Source of the DNA: a virus
Length of the DNA: 34,507 bases
IMG/VR virus record: IMGVR_UViG_3300028595_000037
Location: 1 to 34,507 of that record
Strand: one strand, 5' to 3'
A program made the translations under genes and the position numbers. This document shows positions 1-6,785 of the stretch, piece by piece. Position 1 is the first letter of the stretch. The number at the start of each line of letters is the position of its first letter. The notes beneath the pieces were generated by a model. That model was not told the origin of the DNA, ran no database searches, and saw only the letters and a list, made by a program, of their open reading frames with translations.

Positions 1-66
1 TTAGGATTTTTTTCCGTAACTCGCTTATCTAAATTCTTTAAATCATCAACTGCTCCCTTTTCAACA
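1..66. repeat. Left copy of diverged terminal overlap
   Basis: These 66 bases align without gaps to 34442-34507, with 8 mismatches by my count. Both copies encode, on the minus strand, the same portal segment (VEKGAVDD[L/I]KNLDKRV, then TEKNP), and most differences fall in third codon positions. The simplest reading is that the contig closes into a circle and its two ends were assembled from slightly different strains. A flanking second portal gene cannot be excluded from the window alone. Confidence 0.85.
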
Positions 67-1094
67 GTCCAACCCTCTCGAATAGAATTATTTAAAGCAT
101 CCATAAGCAAACTACGCTTCTTGTTTTTCTCACGCTGAACATCAACAAGAGGTCGAATTAACCCCTGTACTTTCAATTCCCAGTCATCTAAAAATGGATT
201 TAAATAACCAACTATTGGGAAAAATGGAAATCGCTTTAAATTAGTCGCTTCATCCGATAATAAAGTATCACCCTCAAGAAGAAAAGCTCTACGATATACA
301 GCAACTTCACGCTTGCCAACTTCATAATAACCCTCATTGATTATCTTATTCTCAAGCTCTTCTTTACTGCCATCAAAAACTATGAAATCCTCTTGATTAT
401 TAGCTATTATAGTCTTCTTTACGTAATCTTTATACCAACACTCAACCACCTCAACATGATCCTTCCGCTTCTCTGGGACTACATTTTGCACAACATAATT
501 TGTATTAAATTTCTTGTTAGCAGCATTATCAATAGCTTCACTATGCTTGCTCCACTTTCGCTTAGCTAAATCCTTATGCAAACTTTTCTTATATATAAAA
601 AACTCAGAATCTTTGAAATTCTTAAACTTTGTATTCGGATCAAACAATAACTCAAAAGGACTTATAGCTCTTAATACTACATCACCACTTACAAAATCAT
701 CTTCGAATGAAATATCAGCAAATAACCACCCCAATCCAGTTATAGCAGCATTCTTATAAGCTAAGCTATTCTCTTCAGAGAATCCACCATTATTATAAAC
801 CCATTTGTAACTTTTGTTTAATATCTCGGCAAGTAATTCATCGTTAGTTTCTTCAGGCTCAATACGCATGTCATAACGATTCTGACGCTCATTTCCACTC
901 ACACTATCAATCATCTTCTTGATGAAATTGACAGTCATACAAGCTTTGTCTTCGTTCTCTAACTTCTCTCTATCCGCACCTAACCACTGGCGAGAAGAAT
1001 ACATCTCATTCTCTTCCAACATCCTATCAAAGAAATTTTGCAAATCCTCTTGAGCCCGACTTTCAAACCCTTTAATCTTAGTTACAATATCCAT
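1..1094 (-). CDS. Portal protein, N-terminal part (P22-type), runs off the window start
   Basis: The portal forms the dodecameric ring at the capsid vertex through which DNA is packaged and ejected. The reading frame is open from an ATG at 1094 to base 1, giving 364 codons. It begins MDIVTKIKGFESRAQEDLQ and contains SGNERQNRYDMRIEP and FELLFDPNTKFKNFKDSEF, the kind of segments seen in P22-type portals (N-R-x-D after the first helices, then DPN/DPD with a nearby K/D-D-S). It follows TerL by 63 bases. A TTGACA at 1129-1124 lies upstream but has no good -10 box. The rest of the protein is at 33682-34507 in the same frame. Joined at the overlap, the product is about 617 residues, somewhat short of the roughly 725 of P22 gp1. 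Portal identity is firm; the P22-type assignment is by resemblance. Confidence 0.88.
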   Translation of the reverse strand, partial: MDIVTKIKGFESRAQEDLQNFFDRMLEENEMYSSRQWLGADREKLENEDKACMTVNFIKKMIDSVSGNERQNRYDMRIEPEETNDELLAEILNKSYKWVYNNGGFSEENSLAYKNAAITGLGWLFADISFEDDFVSGDVVLRAISPFELLFDPNTKFKNFKDSEFFIYKKSLHKDLAKRKWSKHSEAIDNAANKKFNTNYVVQNVVPEKRKDHVEVVECWYKDYVKKTIIANNQEDFIVFDGSKEELENKIINEGYYEVGKREVAVYRRAFLLEGDTLLSDEATNLKRFPFFPIVGYLNPFLDDWELKVQGLIRPLVDVQREKNKKRSLLMDALNNSIREGWTVEKGAVDDLKNLDKRVTEKNP

Positions 1095-1157
1095 ATAATT
1101 CCATTAGTATGAACATAAAAATTTGTCAATAAGATATTATGTCTCATCAATTTTTTT

Positions 1158-2783
1158 TTATCTAGCCATCCAAGTTGTACTTTGATTATTTTTACTTTTA
1201 AAAAATATAGATTCAAAAATCGATACTTTCCCTTCTTCTATAGGTTTGGCTGGATATAAAATCTTCAAACCTGAATACATGATAAAACTTAAACAATCCA
1301 ACATATCGTCATGCTTTGCAAATGGATAATTAGAATATTCATTTAAAAAATCCAACACCATATCATGCGGCTGACCTTCTAAATTGACATAAACAGAACT
1401 TCTTGGCAATACTATCCTGGAATCACTAAAATAACCTACTAATTTTTCTATTCTCCTTTCTTTTTTAAGCGTAGAATGGAATGTATATAATGGAAGATAT
1501 TTCCCAATTTCCTCCATCTTTTCTTGAAAATACTCCATATCGCCTTCCGCACCATTTTCCTCATATCTTATCTCTTCTGGCAAAAATTCCTCATATAATT
1601 TTAATATCATCTCCCATTTATCTTTTAAATTCAATTTATCTCTTACAATTTTAACTATATTTATTTTTTTATAGCAATCAACTTTCACCACGAAAGCTAC
1701 CGTATAATCGTGCTGAGTTCCTTTCTTCTTAGCAGGGTCTATCAAAATATAACAATTAGTATCATCCTCCAATTTATCCCAATAATTCAACCAAAAGCTT
1801 TTAAATATCTTATTCTGACCCCTTAAAGGATTAAGGAGCATCTGAGCACCATAAATATAAGGACTAGAACCTGCCAACTTCTCATCTAAACTCTCGCGAG
1901 CTAAAAATACAGGCTTGCCATACAATTTGCCTTTACCTTCCTCATCAACTTCCGCTGGATATTCTCTAACTTCCCATCTTTTGCCTTTCCCAGCTATTAA
2001 CTTGCCATAATAATCATTATCTCCATAACGAGTTCCAATTATCCTTTTCTTTCCACCTTTAACTTTCCCATTCTCCGCCGCTAAAAACTCACTCAATCCA
2101 AACCTTTCTTCAACTTTTGCTCTCTGAGCTCTAGTCGTAATACTATTCTCAGTTACAATATCATCATATACTCTAATAGTATAATGCTTTCCAGTCGGCA
2201 TTGAATCAACTAACCCCCAAGCTTCCACACTAGCCTCATTATATACCCTATCCCTTCTTACAAAAAGACCATCATTTTCACTCCATTTAGGACTATCTTT
2301 ACTAGGATTAGCAAAAAATATATCAGGGAAAGCATTGAGAAGCTTAGTATTAGTCTCTAAACACTCTTTTATCCTACGAAGAAAACTCTTAGCTAAAGCC
2401 CGAGTATGACTAAATATAGCAATCCTTTCTTCCTTATTATGTATTAATTCCCAGATAGGCATAGCATACGTCAAAAGAGTGGATTTTAAATGCTCTCTCG
2501 CCCACAAATCTAAAGTTAAATGATTCTTTTTCTCAACCTCATGAATGCGAGCCAAACAAAACGGATTATTGACAGGCAACTCAAGCACGTAAAAACAAAA
2601 GAAGAAAAAATCAGAAAGAGCCATCTCGCGGACTACCCGATTATATTCCGAATCCAACCCCAAATCCTTGTGCTCATCCAAATCCCGAAGCAAAGATGCA
2701 TAGTCATACTTATATTCCTTACTATGAATCCCAAGCTCCCCCAACTTCTCATCATACTCTTTACCAATCGGAATAAACTTCAT
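1158..2783 (-). CDS. terL: Terminase large subunit (ATPase-nuclease)
   Basis: This is the packaging motor, which binds the portal, hydrolyses ATP to translocate DNA and cuts it. A deviant Walker A (LWAREHLKST) sits near residue 100, a Walker B-like VYDDIV follows near residue 215, and the RNase H-like nuclease shows YILIDPAKKKGTQHDYT near residue 350, then RYEENGAEGD and a C-terminal KHDDMLDCL. The frame is open to a GTG at 2810, but a TTGACA/TGTATA promoter spans 2820-2792 and would start transcription near 2785. I therefore prefer the ATG at 2783 (541 aa, MKFIPIGKEYDEK), which implies an almost leaderless message. A start at GTG 2810 (550 aa) is possible if another promoter is used. It is the first gene of the leftward late unit, with the portal immediately downstream. 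Confidence 0.93.
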   Translation of the reverse strand: MKFIPIGKEYDEKLGELGIHSKEYKYDYASLLRDLDEHKDLGLDSEYNRVVREMALSDFFFFCFYVLELPVNNPFCLARIHEVEKKNHLTLDLWAREHLKSTLLTYAMPIWELIHNKEERIAIFSHTRALAKSFLRRIKECLETNTKLLNAFPDIFFANPSKDSPKWSENDGLFVRRDRVYNEASVEAWGLVDSMPTGKHYTIRVYDDIVTENSITTRAQRAKVEERFGLSEFLAAENGKVKGGKKRIIGTRYGDNDYYGKLIAGKGKRWEVREYPAEVDEEGKGKLYGKPVFLARESLDEKLAGSSPYIYGAQMLLNPLRGQNKIFKSFWLNYWDKLEDDTNCYILIDPAKKKGTQHDYTVAFVVKVDCYKKINIVKIVRDKLNLKDKWEMILKLYEEFLPEEIRYEENGAEGDMEYFQEKMEEIGKYLPLYTFHSTLKKERRIEKLVGYFSDSRIVLPRSSVYVNLEGQPHDMVLDFLNEYSNYPFAKHDDMLDCLSFIMYSGLKILYPAKPIEEGKVSIFESIFFKSKNNQSTTWMAR

Positions 2784-2791
2784 ACCACCAA

Positions 2792-2820
2792 TATACACAT
2801 AACCTTCCACCCATTGTCAA
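2792..2820 (-). promoter_or_regulatory. Leftward promoter for the late unit
   Basis: On the minus strand a perfect TTGACA (2820-2815) is followed by 17 bases and TGTATA (2797-2792), a sigma70-like promoter. The predicted start of transcription, about 7 bases further, is almost exactly at the ATG at 2783 of the terminase gene. Two TATGTACAC direct repeats lie just upstream. It is the best candidate for driving the leftward late genes. Confidence 0.6.
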
Positions 2821-2846
2821 GAAAAAAAGACAATATCCTGCCATTT

Positions 2847-2874
2847 TATGTACACCCGAGACCCATATGTACAC
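2847..2874. repeat. Paired direct repeats upstream of the late promoter
   Basis: The 9-mer TATGTACAC occurs at 2847-2855 and again at 2866-2874, 19 bp apart start to start, about two helical turns. The pair lies about 60-90 bp upstream of the predicted late transcription start, a usual position for activator binding. That they bind a phage late activator is inference. Confidence 0.45.
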
Positions 2875-2954
2875 GAAAGGCTACTTTCTTCACCGTCCGG
2901 ATAGATTTATATCACAATTCCCCCTCGCGGAAAAGAGCCCAAATCAGCAAAAAG

Positions 2955-3103
2955 CCTCATAAAACCAGCACTTACCACAATTATACCCCAAATAAGTATA
3001 CATTCCCCACCACCAGTGTTCAGGAAATACCTTCACTGCATCTAAAGATGCGTACAATTCTAACAACCGCAAATATATAAACCCTCATAATACCAGCTCT
3101 TTC
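2955..3103. repeat. Pair of 21-bp direct repeats
   Basis: The segments 2955-2975 and 3083-3103 match at 18 of 21 positions; the consensus is CCTCATAAWACCAGC then WCTTWC. A related piece, TAATACCAG followed by GCTCTT, occurs at 3402-3416 as part of a perfect dyad. They are probably protein-binding half-sites or an origin element. Function unknown. Confidence 0.5.
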
Positions 3104-3241
3104 TATAATTCTATTGAATAAAACCCCGGCCTATTGTTAAAAAAACCCAAAAATTTCTGAGTTTTGTAAACGCTCTAATCTTTAAGTAAGGCGAATCCAA
3201 AGAACTGACCCCCTCCCCCCTAATCCTCTCAGACTGCACGA

Positions 3242-3318
3242 CAGCTTTTCTGCTGGGCTTTAGACTACTCTCTCGACTCTAGCCATTCCAGAAGCTCTCT
3301 ATCGTCTCTGCGTGGCTA
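3242..3318. other. GC-rich island with stem-loops (possible structured RNA)
   Basis: In otherwise AT-rich DNA, this stretch can fold two hairpins. One pairs CAGC (3242-3245) with GCTG (3252-3255). The other pairs TAGCCA (3280-3285) with TGGCTA (3313-3318) and has a nested CAGA/TCTG stem (3289-3292 with 3307-3310). No T-run follows, so it is not a standard terminator. It could be part of a small RNA, an origin structure or a packaging signal; I cannot tell which. Confidence 0.3.
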
Positions 3319-3397
3319 AAAATAACCATAGAATCAATTGAATAATATTATATTAAAAAAGGGGACAATATATTTAACAATATTCAAAAAATAAATG

Positions 3398-3410
3398 CTG
3401 GTAATACCAG
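3398..3410. promoter_or_regulatory. Operator-like perfect dyad
   Basis: CTGGTA at 3398-3403 and TACCAG at 3405-3410 form a perfect inverted repeat around one central base. The half-site TACCAG recurs at 3091-3096 within the 21-bp direct repeats. This is typical of a site for a dimeric regulator. The phage encodes a ribbon-helix-helix-like protein (5674-5841) and an HTH protein (11452-11673) that could bind it, but the pairing is a guess. Confidence 0.4.
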
Positions 3411-3421
3411 GCTCTTCTTAG

Positions 3422-3451
3422 TTATTAACAAGTTATCAACAGCAATCCACA
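3422..3451 (+). other. DnaA-box-like 9-mers
   Basis: TTATTAACA (3422-3430), TTATCAACA (3433-3441) and CAATCCACA (3443-3451) each differ by one or two bases from the DnaA box TTATNCACA. They lie just after an AT-rich run that could serve as an unwinding element. With a phage-coded DnaB-type helicase and an HTH replication protein, this is a reasonable candidate origin core, but the boxes are imperfect. Confidence 0.35.
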
Positions 3452-3552
3452 ATAAAATAGTGATTAACTTATTTAGGGTTGATATATACTTTTAGGATAA
3501 TTTATATTCTTTATCTCTTTGTGTTGTTTGTCTTAAGATCGTCCCCAAGGTT

Positions 3553-3817
3553 TCACCGCCAGAATAGAAAAATAACCATGGCAAATCTATCCAATATATT
3601 CCCATAACAATACTCTATATATTATACTTAATTACAGCCAGCAAAAAGATCACCGCCAAATCTAAAACTCAAACAGCAAACATTTTGTACGATAACAATA
3701 AATAACACTCAAACCCGTTCCTTAACTCTTTCCCTAAGCTACGTAGTGCCATTCTATAAACTGTCCTAATGGTTTTATACCCTGCTTTTCACCGCATTTT
3801 CAAATGCTTTCACCGCC
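3553..3817 (+). repeat. Cluster of TCACCG motifs in non-coding DNA
   Basis: Four same-strand copies occur here: 3553-3560 (TTTCACCGCCAGAAT context), 3650-3657, 3789-3794 (followed by CA) and 3810-3817 (TTTCACCGCCAAAAT). A looser copy is at 2890. The same motif is spread over the whole genome almost only on this strand (see findings). Its density here and the extended A/T-rich flank suggest a protein-binding site near the origin. Confidence 0.6.
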
Positions 3818-3884
3818 AAAATATAACTCCCCATTACAAAACATAAAAAAAATAAACTTTTTTACATTTTTTTCTTTTTTATTG

Positions 3885-3913
3885 TTGACAAATAATATTT
3901 ATATAGATATATT
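3885..3913 (+). promoter_or_regulatory. Rightward early promoter
   Basis: TTGACA (3885-3890), a 17-bp spacer and TATATT (3908-3913) make a near-consensus sigma70 promoter. The AGGAGG ribosome-binding site and ATG of the LRR gene follow at 3949. This is the probable main promoter of the rightward early unit and explains immediate transcription by host polymerase. Confidence 0.75.
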
Positions 3914-3948
3914 ATATTTATATTGATCAAACAAAAGGAGGAAACAAA

Positions 3949-4446
3949 ATGAAAGAATTACAAAAATGGTTAAAAGACTTAAACAAAGACTACACTTTAG
4001 AAGAGTTAGAAAATCTTAAAGATTTAGATTTAACCGATAATCAATTAAAAGAATTTCCAAAAGAAATTACTAATCTTGAAAATCTTGAATGGTTAAGTTT
4101 ATCCGATAATCAACTAAAAGAAATTCCAAAAGAAATTACTAATCTTGAAAATCTTAAATATTTAGATTTAACCGATAATCAACTAAAAGAATTTCCAAAA
4201 GAAATAAAAAATCTTGAAAATCTCAAATATTTAGTTTTAAGCTGTAATCAATTAAAAGAAATTCCAAAAGAAATTACTAATCTTAAAAATCTTAAATATT
4301 TATATTTATGTAATAACAATTTGTCAAAATTCCCAAAAGAAATTACTCATCTTGAAAATCTTGAATTTTTAAATTTAAAAGATAATAAAATAAAAGAAAT
4401 TCCAGAAGAAATTACTCATCTTGAAAATCTTAAAATTATATTTTAA
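3949..4446 (+). CDS. Leucine-rich-repeat protein
   Basis: A 165-residue protein made almost wholly of 23-residue leucine-rich repeats. It has a short N-terminal stretch (MKELQKWLKDLNKDY), then about six or seven units of the type LxxLxLxxNxLKEIPKEITNL. LRR proteins form curved solenoids used for protein binding; no enzymatic domain and no signal peptide are visible, so it should act in the cytoplasm. The start is set by an AGGAGG about 8 bases upstream. It is the first gene after the main early promoter, so it is probably made at once on infection. The repeats are also near-identical at the DNA level, which implies recent expansion or recombination. The target is unknown; inhibition or decoying of a host protein is a plausible inference. 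Confidence 0.85.
   Translation: MKELQKWLKDLNKDYTLEELENLKDLDLTDNQLKEFPKEITNLENLEWLSLSDNQLKEIPKEITNLENLKYLDLTDNQLKEFPKEIKNLENLKYLVLSCNQLKEIPKEITNLKNLKYLYLCNNNLSKFPKEITHLENLEFLNLKDNKIKEIPEEITHLENLKIIF
4018..4440 (+). repeat. 69-bp tandem DNA repeats inside the LRR gene
   Basis: Units of about 69 bp are strongly conserved in DNA, recognisable by recurring CCAAAAGAAATTACT, AATCTTGAAAATCTT and GATAATCAACTAAAAGAA blocks. They encode the 23-residue LRRs. The high DNA identity makes copy-number change by recombination likely. Confidence 0.8.
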
Positions 4447-4462
4447 AAAAGGAGTAAACAAA

Positions 4463-4624
4463 ATGTATAAAATTAAAACTAAAACACACAACTACACAAC
4501 CTTCACCTTCAAAGATGCTATTAAAATCTTAATGGCTCAAGGAGGAATCTTAACAAAAACAGATCACCGCAAAGGTGTTAAGAAAATTATTAGAAAAAAC
4601 AATATCACTAAATTTATATTTTAA
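4463..4624 (+). CDS. Small basic hypothetical protein
   Basis: A 53-residue protein starting MYKIKTKTHNYTTFTFKDA. I chose the ATG at 4463 because an AAGGAG lies about 9 bases upstream; the longer frame from 4421 would overlap the LRR gene and lacks a ribosome-binding site. The protein is lysine-rich, especially in its last 20 residues, which suggests nucleic-acid binding, but no family is recognised. It follows the LRR gene by 16 bases and belongs to the same early operon. A TCACCG motif lies inside it at 4564. Confidence 0.6.
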   Translation: MYKIKTKTHNYTTFTFKDAIKILMAQGGILTKTDHRKGVKKIIRKNNITKFIF

Positions 4625-4636
4625 AGGAGTAATAAA

Positions 4637-4765
4637 ATGACAACACCAATGGAAAAACTAATCAACCCATGCAAAAAAGAAAAAGAAACAAACAAAGAGA
4701 AATCAACCCCAATGGAAAATTATATCAATCCAAACAAAAAGGAGGAAGAAGACAATGAAAATTAA
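4637..4765 (+). CDS. Very small protein with an internal duplication
   Basis: A 42-residue frame with an AAAGGAG ribosome-binding site. It contains two copies of one module, TPMEKLINPCKKE and TPMENYINPNKKE, separated by a charged linker, and ends in an acidic tail. It overlaps the start of the lipoprotein gene by 11 bases, which suggests translational coupling. No family is recognised. The well-placed ribosome-binding site and the internal repeat argue that it is expressed, but its size leaves doubt. Confidence 0.5.
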   Translation: MTTPMEKLINPCKKEKETNKEKSTPMENYINPNKKEEEDNEN

Positions 4766-5057
4766 ACAATTTATAGCTCTAATGATCCTTGTCTTTACCA
4801 TAGGATGCCATGAAGATGACGAAAGCAAAAAAGAAACTTGCTATTGCTTGCCAGAAATAAAAATAACAGTTTATCAAAAATATTTATTTGAAAAAGGAAT
4901 AATGGACGACTCCGACGACTGCTATTGCGTCCTAGAATCAGAGCTTAGACCATATCAAATAGAATATCTCGAAGAACAAGGAATAATAGAAACAAAAAAA
5001 ATAGAAATAATTAAAGCCCTAGAGAACATAGGGCTTAATGTTTCTATAGAAAAATGA
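4755..5057 (+). CDS. Predicted lipoprotein with two Cys-Tyr-Cys modules
   Basis: This 100-residue protein starts with a type II signal peptide: MKIKQ, a hydrophobic stretch (FIALMILVFTIG) and a cysteine at residue 18, with acidic residues right after it (CHEDDESKK). The mature part carries two related modules, CYCLPEIKITVYQKYLFEKG and a CYCVLESEL...PYQIEYLEEQG copy, each with a CYC motif. It is therefore probably anchored in the cell envelope. The ribosome-binding site is AAGGAGGAAG. An early phage lipoprotein often blocks receptor function or superinfecting DNA entry; that is inference from known examples, not visible here. Confidence 0.75.
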   Translation: MKIKQFIALMILVFTIGCHEDDESKKETCYCLPEIKITVYQKYLFEKGIMDDSDDCYCVLESELRPYQIEYLEEQGIIETKKIEIIKALENIGLNVSIEK

Positions 5058-5085
5058 TTGACAACAAATATTTATATAATATTAT
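5058..5085 (+). promoter_or_regulatory. Rightward promoter 2
   Basis: TTGACA (5058-5063), a 16-bp spacer and TATTAT (5080-5085) form a sigma70-like promoter directly after the lipoprotein gene stop. A strong AGGAGG and ATG at 5111 follow. It probably boosts expression of the nuclease and replication genes. Confidence 0.6.
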
Positions 5086-5110
5086 TTATTTATAAAAAGG
5101 AGGCTGCGTT

Positions 5111-5674
5111 ATGAACACAACATTTTTAAAAGCTTACAAAGATAAGCATTTTAGCAAAGAACTACAAAAAAAAGGACATTTACATTTAGAACTATTGCCA
5201 TATGTAAATAAACCAATGCCAGTACATAAAAAATGGGAAATCTTCAACAAATATGCTTTTAATATCTTAGAGCATTTTGAGGAAGAATCTGATATCCCTT
5301 TCTGTACTTATGTAGAAAGAATTGCTGACACTTCACCACACAATATATCCGAAACTATCATTGACTATGTCTTAATATGGATACAAAACGACTATGAAAA
5401 ATTCCTAAAAGAAAAACTATCTCTTGCAGAAAGAATGGCTATAGAAGATGGTCTCACCCCGATTGATGATAAACAAGTCACGGGCAACGGTGCTTTAAAA
5501 TCAATATCAACATATAAAAATGGAGACGGCGAACTGCCACTTGTCACCCTAAACTTTATAGAAACAAAATGCCCATTCTCAAAGAACAAAGAAAATTCTT
5601 ATATGTATTATGGACATTTAGCTAGAAAAAAAATAAATAAATATTATAAATTTATACAAAAAGAGGATAAATAA
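5111..5674 (+). CDS. Hypothetical protein, 187 aa
   Basis: No family is recognised. The sequence is soluble and charged, with mostly helical character. It carries aromatic-rich segments (IDYVLIWIQNDYEKFLKEK near residue 85) and a short possible motif, TLNFIETKCPFSKNKENSY, near the C-terminus. The start is firm: AAGGAGG lies 7 bases upstream of the ATG and a dedicated promoter precedes it. It is first in a tightly packed cluster with a ribbon-helix-helix-like gene (its stop overlaps the next start) and a Cas4-like nuclease, so a role in DNA metabolism or recombination is possible. Confidence 0.7.
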   Translation: MNTTFLKAYKDKHFSKELQKKGHLHLELLPYVNKPMPVHKKWEIFNKYAFNILEHFEEESDIPFCTYVERIADTSPHNISETIIDYVLIWIQNDYEKFLKEKLSLAERMAIEDGLTPIDDKQVTGNGALKSISTYKNGDGELPLVTLNFIETKCPFSKNKENSYMYYGHLARKKINKYYKFIQKEDK

Positions 5675-5841
5675 TGAAAGTACTTAGAACTTATAAAATA
5701 GATGACCAACTAGAAAATGAAGTCACCGCCACAATAAGAAAACTAAACGAAAAACATGACATAAACCTAAACAAAAATAAACTAATAATACTATCTTTTA
5801 AAGATTTTATTAAAAAATGGGAGAAAAAAATCAATGCTTAA
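5674..5841 (+). CDS. Small ribbon-helix-helix-like protein
   Basis: A 55-residue protein (MKVLRTYKIDDQLENEVTA, then an amphipathic helix ending FKDFIKKWEKKINA). The short beta-like N-terminus followed by two helices of this size resembles Arc/CopG DNA-binding proteins, which act as dimeric regulators. The assignment is by pattern only. Its ATG overlaps the stop of the preceding gene (TAATG), and its end overlaps the start of the nuclease gene by 8 bases, so it is translationally coupled. A TCACCGCC motif lies within it at 5723. It could bind the operator-like dyad at 3398-3410. Confidence 0.6.
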   Translation: MKVLRTYKIDDQLENEVTATIRKLNEKHDINLNKNKLIILSFKDFIKKWEKKINA

Positions 5842-6637
5842 ATATATAATATGTCCAGACAAACAAGAAGTCACCGTCAAAGAATGCCTAAAAGAATGCA
5901 GACTAGAGGAAAGATGCACCCCACTTGCATATCTCAAATCAATTACACACAACAAAAATCCATTGACAACCGATCCAACCCAATATATACCTTCCGTAAC
6001 GCAGCTACTTAATGGCACTCTAGAGGAATACCTTAAACTCACCACCCACTTTGCCACTAATCCTCAGGGTGCCGCCTTCCTTACTCATGGAAACCTCGCT
6101 CATCTCGTCATAGAGAATGAAGCTCCAGAATCAGAAATTCACCTCGAAATGGACGGAATACAGGGAACTCTCGACCTCATAGAAAATGATACCCTAATCG
6201 ACCACAAAACTTGGGGAGCTTACAAAGTAGCAAAATTCTTCGGAAAAACATATAACTACATCAAAAGAGAAATAGAAGAAACCGAACCTGACCGTTTTGA
6301 CATTACATTCCAAATGAATATGTATAGAATCATGTATGAACATAAATATAAAAAGAAAATAAAAAACATGAAAGTATTTATTATAGTCAGAGACGGAGGG
6401 ACTTCAAACGCTAGAAAAAACAAAATAACTAAAAATCTATACTATGAAAAAATAAATATATTGCCAGATGAAGACATCATAAACTTCTTCCAAGCAAAGA
6501 AACTGCTCTTATTGTCAGCATTAACAGAAGAAAAAATGCCAGAAAAATGCTCAGATAAAGAAACATGGAACGGTAATAAATGTAAAAAATATTGCTCAGT
6601 GAACTTTGCTTGTCCATATTCTAATCTAGAGGACTAA
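5834..6637 (+). CDS. Cas4/RecB-like PD-(D/E)XK nuclease with Cys cluster
   Basis: A 267-residue nuclease of the Cas4/RecB-like group. The core motifs are GIQGTLDLIE (near residue 106) and LIDHKTWG (near residue 122), corresponding to the GxxD and (D/E)xK metal-binding residues. The C-terminus has cysteines at 239, 250, 254 and 260 (CKKYCSVNFACP) and the N-terminus has CPDK and further cysteines. This fits the iron-sulfur staple of Cas4 and AddB-type nucleases. Such phage enzymes are usually 5'-3' or 3'-5' exonucleases used in recombination or host-DNA breakdown; some are linked to CRISPR spacer capture. No recombinase (Beta or RecT) was recognised next to it. Confidence 0.8.
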   Translation: MLKYIICPDKQEVTVKECLKECRLEERCTPLAYLKSITHNKNPLTTDPTQYIPSVTQLLNGTLEEYLKLTTHFATNPQGAAFLTHGNLAHLVIENEAPESEIHLEMDGIQGTLDLIENDTLIDHKTWGAYKVAKFFGKTYNYIKREIEETEPDRFDITFQMNMYRIMYEHKYKKKIKNMKVFIIVRDGGTSNARKNKITKNLYYEKINILPDEDIINFFQAKKLLLLSALTEEKMPEKCSDKETWNGNKCKKYCSVNFACPYSNLED

Positions 6638-6638
6638 A

Positions 6639-6785
6639 ATGGAACACTGCTCCATATGTAATTCAAAACTAGAAAAGCAAGAACTTAATAAACAGTTAGC
6701 AAAAGTATATAAAGCTATATTCTTCTGCACTAACTGTACTTTTAAACTATATTATCACATCAAATATAAAGGAGAAATAAAATGA
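6639..6785 (+). CDS. Small zinc-ribbon protein
   Basis: A 48-residue protein starting MEHCSICNSKLEK and containing FFCTNCTFKLYY. The two CxxC pairs, about 26 residues apart, are typical of a zinc ribbon. It starts one base after the nuclease stop and its TGA overlaps the next ATG (ATGA), so it belongs to the same coupled cluster. There is no classic ribosome-binding site, consistent with coupling. Zinc ribbons in small phage proteins often bind host polymerase or nucleic acid; the partner here is unknown. Confidence 0.65.
   Translation: MEHCSICNSKLEKQELNKQLAKVYKAIFFCTNCTFKLYYHIKYKGEIK

Larger units (their letters stand above)
2821..3948. other. Divergent non-coding control region, probable origin
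   Basis: No convincing gene lies in these 1.1 kb. The long rightward frame over 2520-3080 is mostly the antisense of terminase and has unnatural composition. The region separates the leftward late and rightward early units. It holds promoters at both edges, paired direct repeats, a 13-bp dyad, DnaA-box-like 9-mers next to a very AT-rich run (about 3331-3380), a GC-rich island with stem-loops (about 3195-3320), and four TCACCG motifs between 3553 and 3817 plus one at 2890. This combination suggests a replication origin and a regulatory hub. No tRNA was seen. Confidence 0.6.

Noticed and set aside
1095-1157. Possible leftward promoter (TTGACA at 1129-1124) before the portal gene
   Set aside because: No acceptable -10 box lies at 16-18 bp (TAATGG only), so it was not listed as a promoter.
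2520-3080. A 186-codon rightward frame overlapping the start of terminase
   Set aside because: About half is antisense to the clearly coding terminase gene, the rest lies in the control region, and the translation shows no domain-like pattern and no ribosome-binding site.
3195-3320. GC-rich island considered as a tRNA
   Set aside because: No T-loop GTTC-type motif, no CCA-side acceptor pairing and no cloverleaf could be built on either strand.
4421-4624. Longer version of the small protein starting at 4421
   Set aside because: It would overlap the LRR gene by 26 bases without a ribosome-binding site, whereas the ATG at 4463 has a well-spaced AAGGAG.
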